6,989 bases of DNA, from contig JBHOGO010000134.1 of the NCBI GenBank assembly GCA_043421945.1, positions 1 to 6,989 of the forward strand, in the 5' to 3' direction. The notes under the pieces are model-generated. The model saw only the letters and a program-made list of their open reading frames with translations. It made no database searches and was not told where the DNA came from. This document shows, piece after piece, positions 4,047 to 6,989 of the stretch; position 1 is the first letter of the stretch, and the number at the start of each line of letters is the position of its first letter. Source of the DNA: Thaumasiovibrio sp043421945 (GTDB taxonomy: Bacteria; Pseudomonadota; Gammaproteobacteria; Enterobacterales; Vibrionaceae). The position numbers and the translations under genes are program-made.

Positions 4047-6206
4047 ATGAATCTATTTAAGCTAAAAACACAATACATTTTTGTTACTGTGGCGCTGATC
4101 CTTGTCATGATTGCAGTCAGTGCAACAACCTACATTGTACTATCTCAATATCAAGCTGAGCAGCTCAAGCAAGGCCTTATTGATCAGAACCGCCAAACGT
4201 TTCACAACGAAATCAGTAAACGCGGTGATCAAATTGCTTCCTATTTAGGAAAGGCACTCTTTGATCCGCTCTACGATGCCAACCTAGAAGAAGTTAAATC
4301 TCTACTCAAGCCGATAATAACGCTAGGTGAAGTCGAAAAGGTGCTCGTTTTTGATAGCGAAGGGATTATTTTTCATGATGGGACTGCCGAATTAGCGCTA
4401 TTTGGAAGTGAATTTCACGACCAAGATTTAGCACATGACGTACTAAACAACCTCTCCAGATTCGAAGTCTTCACTCCAGATATCCTAGTTATTACCACAC
4501 CTATCGTCAGCTATCGTGAGACTATTGGTGGACTACACATCGAGCTGTCGTTAGTTAAAATGCAGGCTGAAATCGAAGAGGTTCGTACTATCGTTAGCCA
4601 ACTAAATGATGAGAGCTTGAATGCACTTTTCTGGAGTGTCGGTATTAGTACCATCATTCTTCTTTTCATCGGCGGTACCATCGCGATTGCTGTTTCTTCA
4701 TCGTTAACCCGTCCTCTACAAAGCTTAACCCAACACGCTGAAGAGCTAGGGGCGGGGAACTTTAATGCCATTGATACGTTAAAGCAGATTAATCGTGCAG
4801 ATGAAGTCGGTGATCTTGCTCTCGCCTTGACAGCTATGGCAGAGAAAATAGAGCAGCGTACATCCGAGATCAGCCACCTAGCGTATCACGATGCGCTGAC
4901 AAGCCTGCCGAACCGAGTCAAATTTATCGCTAACGTCAATGAACAGGTTTCAATAGGCCCCCATCACCCATTCGCTATTATTTTTATCGATTTGGATGAG
5001 TTCAAGCTAGTCAACGACAATTATGGGCATGCACTAGGCGACGAACTATTATGCAATATTGCCAAGCGTCTCACGTCCTTTTGCTCTAACTATTCCACCA
5101 ACTCACTTCATCACGCTTGTGTCTCTCGTATTGGAGGTGATGAGTTTTTAATGCTAATGCCGCTCACCGATGCAGGGGTAACCATAGAAGATATTGCTGC
5201 AAATATATTTACTGCGGTCAGAGCGCCTCTCAACATTCATCAAGAAGAGCTTGTTATCGGTGGAAGCTTAGGCATTGCCATTCATCCCGATGGAGGAACG
5301 AACGCTGACGAATTGATTAAGAATGCTGATATCGCTATGTACTGCGCCAAATCGTCAGGCAAAAATACTTATAAATTATTCAACCACCGCATGAACGATG
5401 CCGTGGTTAAGCGAGCGCGAACAGAGCGTGAACTTCGGAGTGCGCTACCCCATTTAGAGCAATTTGAACTTTGGTTTCAACCCCTCATTGACCTATCGAC
5501 AGATCAAATGATTGGAGCTGAAGCGCTCGTAAGATGGCGCCACCCTGAACATGGGGTTATCTTACCAAATGAGTTTATCGATGTCGCCGAAGAGACGGGG
5601 CTGATCCTGCCTATTGGTGAGTGGCTTATCACCCACCTCTGCCAACAACTTGCGCTATGGCAGCCTTATATACATCGTGAATTCCATGTCGCCTTAAATC
5701 TTTCTTGTAGACAGCTCTACCATCAAAGCCTATCGTCATTTTTCTTAGGTGAACTGTCTCGTTTTAATATCGAAACCTCACAGGTTCACTTAGAAATCAC
5801 CGAGAGCATGCTATTTAAAGATGAAGGTGAAGCAGAAAAAACATTAATGGCTCTTCATACTGCTGGCGTGATGGTGTGGTTAGATGATTTTGGTACTGGA
5901 TACTCATCCCTAAGCTACCTGCGCCGCTTTCAGGTGAATGGTTTTAAAATAGATCGCAGTTTTGTTGAAAATCTCGTTGGTGATGAAAAAGATCAAAAAC
6001 TTGTTCAGGCCATGATTTCAATGGCAAAAAATCTCGATCTTACTGTGGTTGCTGAAGGTATTACTCGTCAAGAACAGATAACGCTTTTAAAACGTTATGG
6101 CTGTGATTATGGACAAGGCTTTTTCTATTCCGAAGCCCTCTCGGCAAGTGAATTCACATGTTGGCTGCAAGAACATAATGACTCATTTCTACCCCATCAA
6201 GGTTAA
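4047..6206 (+). CDS. Membrane-bound HAMP-GGDEF-EAL cyclic-di-GMP synthase/phosphodiesterase
   Basis: The 719-residue inner-membrane receptor would make or break down cyclic di-GMP in the cytoplasm in response to a periplasmic signal. Order: membrane span 10-33, periplasmic domain 34-193, span 194-217, HAMP about 218-272 (Pro223, DEVG 252-255), GGDEF domain 273-448, EAL domain 456-705. GGDEF is intact at 363-367, as are the metal and substrate residues around DLDEFKLVNDNYGHALGD. The inhibitory RxxD site is absent (LHHA, 354-357). The EAL domain keeps EAL 492-494, Asn551, ITE 584-586, DDFGTG 613-618, Lys634, Glu670 and QGFF 690-693, so both activities look possible. In the usual AEGVE motif the last Glu is Thr673. 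The ATG has no Shine-Dalgarno sequence and sits 5 nt after the previous stop, implying translational coupling with the binding protein. Confidence 0.93.
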   Translation: MNLFKLKTQYIFVTVALILVMIAVSATTYIVLSQYQAEQLKQGLIDQNRQTFHNEISKRGDQIASYLGKALFDPLYDANLEEVKSLLKPIITLGEVEKVLVFDSEGIIFHDGTAELALFGSEFHDQDLAHDVLNNLSRFEVFTPDILVITTPIVSYRETIGGLHIELSLVKMQAEIEEVRTIVSQLNDESLNALFWSVGISTIILLFIGGTIAIAVSSSLTRPLQSLTQHAEELGAGNFNAIDTLKQINRADEVGDLALALTAMAEKIEQRTSEISHLAYHDALTSLPNRVKFIANVNEQVSIGPHHPFAIIFIDLDEFKLVNDNYGHALGDELLCNIAKRLTSFCSNYSTNSLHHACVSRIGGDEFLMLMPLTDAGVTIEDIAANIFTAVRAPLNIHQEELVIGGSLGIAIHPDGGTNADELIKNADIAMYCAKSSGKNTYKLFNHRMNDAVVKRARTERELRSALPHLEQFELWFQPLIDLSTDQMIGAEALVRWRHPEHGVILPNEFIDVAEETGLILPIGEWLITHLCQQLALWQPYIHREFHVALNLSCRQLYHQSLSSFFLGELSRFNIETSQVHLEITESMLFKDEGEAEKTLMALHTAGVMVWLDDFGTGYSSLSYLRRFQVNGFKIDRSFVENLVGDEKDQKLVQAMISMAKNLDLTVVAEGITRQEQITLLKRYGCDYGQGFFYSEALSASEFTCWLQEHNDSFLPHQG

Positions 6207-6259
6207 CCAGCATGACCTAAGTCCCTAGCGGCGACAATAACGCTCCTAGAGAGTGGCGG

Positions 6260-6754
6260 TCATAGCGGAGCAACTTGTGTAACCTTGAGGTAAGAGTGCA
6301 GCTCTTTATTCTTATACTCAATTGCACAATGTATCCGACTTTTTTTATTGGCAACCACATCAATATGGTATCGGTTTTCACCTTTCTCTATTTCCAGCCT
6401 CAATATGCCGCCCTGTAATGACCACCGGCCTTGACATCGAATCGATTTAAAAAGGTGTTGCTCTTCTAAACCACCATTTGGCAAGAGTGTCAGTTCCGTG
6501 ATGTATCCAAAGGGGCACACTTTAATCCACTGCTGTGAAGTTATCTCAGAAACATCAAATGGCCGCCTATCATCCAGCCACCCTTGGAAATCCACATCGG
6601 AATCCAACAACACTCCTGCATCAGATACGGGTAACTCAGGTATATCCACAAGATTTTGTGTCGATTCATAAACAAAGAGCTGCTGAAAAAGTGACACCAT
6701 TGAGGTGCGTTCTGGCCATTGAAAACTCATTTCTGTGAAGGTAGGTGCTGGCAT
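6260..6754 (-). CDS. Hypothetical protein, 164 aa, cytoplasmic
   Basis: I do not recognise this protein. It has no signal peptide or membrane span, so it is probably cytoplasmic. The first 75 residues are mixed, with a hydrophobic patch (SMVSLFQQLFVYE, 18-30) and an acidic stretch. The second half (about 76-160) looks beta-rich: WIKVCPFGYITELTLLPNGG, then RWSLQGGILRLEIEKG, then an alternating segment ending SYLKVTQ. The G-x-W-x-L-x-G-x-x-L-x-L rhythm resembles lipocalin-like domains, but this is only a pattern impression. ATG 6752-6754 is chosen because a well-formed promoter lies 34 nt upstream and GTGAG precedes it; Met9 has no ribosome site. The gene converges on the GGDEF-EAL gene with a 53-nt gap and is otherwise alone in the window. 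The well-formed promoter and lack of stops favour a real gene. Confidence 0.7.
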   Translation of the reverse strand: MPAPTFTEMSFQWPERTSMVSLFQQLFVYESTQNLVDIPELPVSDAGVLLDSDVDFQGWLDDRRPFDVSEITSQQWIKVCPFGYITELTLLPNGGLEEQHLFKSIRCQGRWSLQGGILRLEIEKGENRYHIDVVANKKSRIHCAIEYKNKELHSYLKVTQVAPL

Positions 6755-6794
6755 CGTTCACTCACTTATCAATTACCATGAGGCTTGCACCTCA

Positions 6795-6823
6795 ATTAAA
6801 GTCCTACTCTACCCGTTTTTCAA
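6795..6823 (-). promoter_or_regulatory. Sigma-70 promoter of the 164-aa gene
   Basis: Read on the minus strand, TTGAAA (6818-6823) and TTTAAT (6795-6800) are separated by exactly 17 bp, each matching 5 of 6 consensus bases. The start would be near 6788, giving a leader of about 34 nt. A 5-bp hairpin, TGAGG (6779-6783)/CCTCA (6790-6794), lies at the start of that leader. Confidence 0.55.
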
Positions 6824-6901
6824 AAACTTCTGTTAACGGTCTCGCTAAGCGGGCTTTCTTTGGCAGGAGATTCCTCGCTGTGATAGTTACAAACTATTAT
6901 A

Positions 6902-6989
6902 AAGTTAATTGCATATATACCCAATTAACTTGAAGATGCGTGTTTGAGCACCTGAAAATTATCATTTATTCGAGACGCCAGTGAGCCAG
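6902..6989. repeat. Probable dispersed intergenic repeat, cut by the window end
   Basis: AAGTTAATTG (6902-6911) and CAATTAACTT (6922-6931) form a perfect 10-bp inverted repeat with a 10-nt loop. The following block, ATACCCAATTAACTTGAAGA within 6917-6936, then reads on to ATGCGTGTTTGAGC. A TATACCC...CTTCAAGATGC-type sequence is a familiar ERIC-like intergenic repeat in Vibrionaceae and some enterobacteria; I recall this from general knowledge and have not checked it. The preceding GC-richer block (about 6836-6880) may belong to the same element. No protein frame of value crosses it. Confidence 0.5.

Noticed and set aside
4511..4771. Antisense reading frame of 86 codons within the GGDEF-EAL gene
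   Set aside because: It is an open frame opposite a well-supported coding region, with no ribosome site or family resemblance.
6212..6263. ATGACC...GGTCAT inverted repeat between the two convergent stop codons as a shared terminator
   Set aside because: The arms are only 6 bp with a 40-nt loop and there is no T-run on either strand, so it does not look like a terminator.
6535..6933. Plus-strand frames opposite the 164-aa gene and across the right-edge repeat
   Set aside because: One is antisense to a better-supported gene and the other runs through the promoter and a repeat; neither has protein-like composition.

Overview
The window looks like chromosomal DNA of a marine gammaproteobacterium, most likely a member of the Vibrionaceae. 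The signs are AT-rich intergenic regions, a SatP very close to the enterobacterial protein, an OmpG-type porin, and a GGDEF-EAL receptor with its own periplasmic binding protein. There are no tRNA or rRNA genes, no transposase and no CRISPR array.

Layout. Positions 1-300 hold three closely spaced perfect hairpins and a short minus-strand reading frame that may be part of a dispersed repeat. Positions 303-430 hold an inverted repeat, a possible promoter and a terminator-like hairpin, which together could be a small RNA. An OmpG-like outer-membrane porin gene lies on the minus strand (563-1498), with its own terminator (501-529), a good promoter (1567-1596) and a CRP-like site (1649-1670). The long divergent gap from 1499 to 2204 holds two small reading frames and an imperfect palindrome. 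The acetate/succinate transporter gene satP follows (2205-2795) with a strong terminator (2862-2892).

Next comes a two-gene plus-strand unit. A secreted PhnD-like phosphonate-type binding protein (3088-4041) is followed after only 5 nt by a membrane-bound HAMP-GGDEF-EAL protein (4047-6206). No ABC permease or ATPase accompanies the binding protein, so the pair reads as a ligand-sensing cyclic-di-GMP module, similar in logic to the NspS-MbaA polyamine sensor of Vibrio cholerae but with an unrelated binding protein. It is the most interesting item in the window.

A convergent gene for an unrecognised 164-residue cytoplasmic protein (6260-6754, minus) has a well-formed promoter. The right end (about 6830-6989) looks like the start of a dispersed intergenic repeat that runs off the window.

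The porin would admit small solutes across the outer membrane and SatP would carry acetate or succinate across the inner one. Nothing in the sequence ties them to the cyclic-di-GMP pair beyond proximity, and the satP terminator separates them. Family assignments come from reading the proteins by eye; no database search was run.
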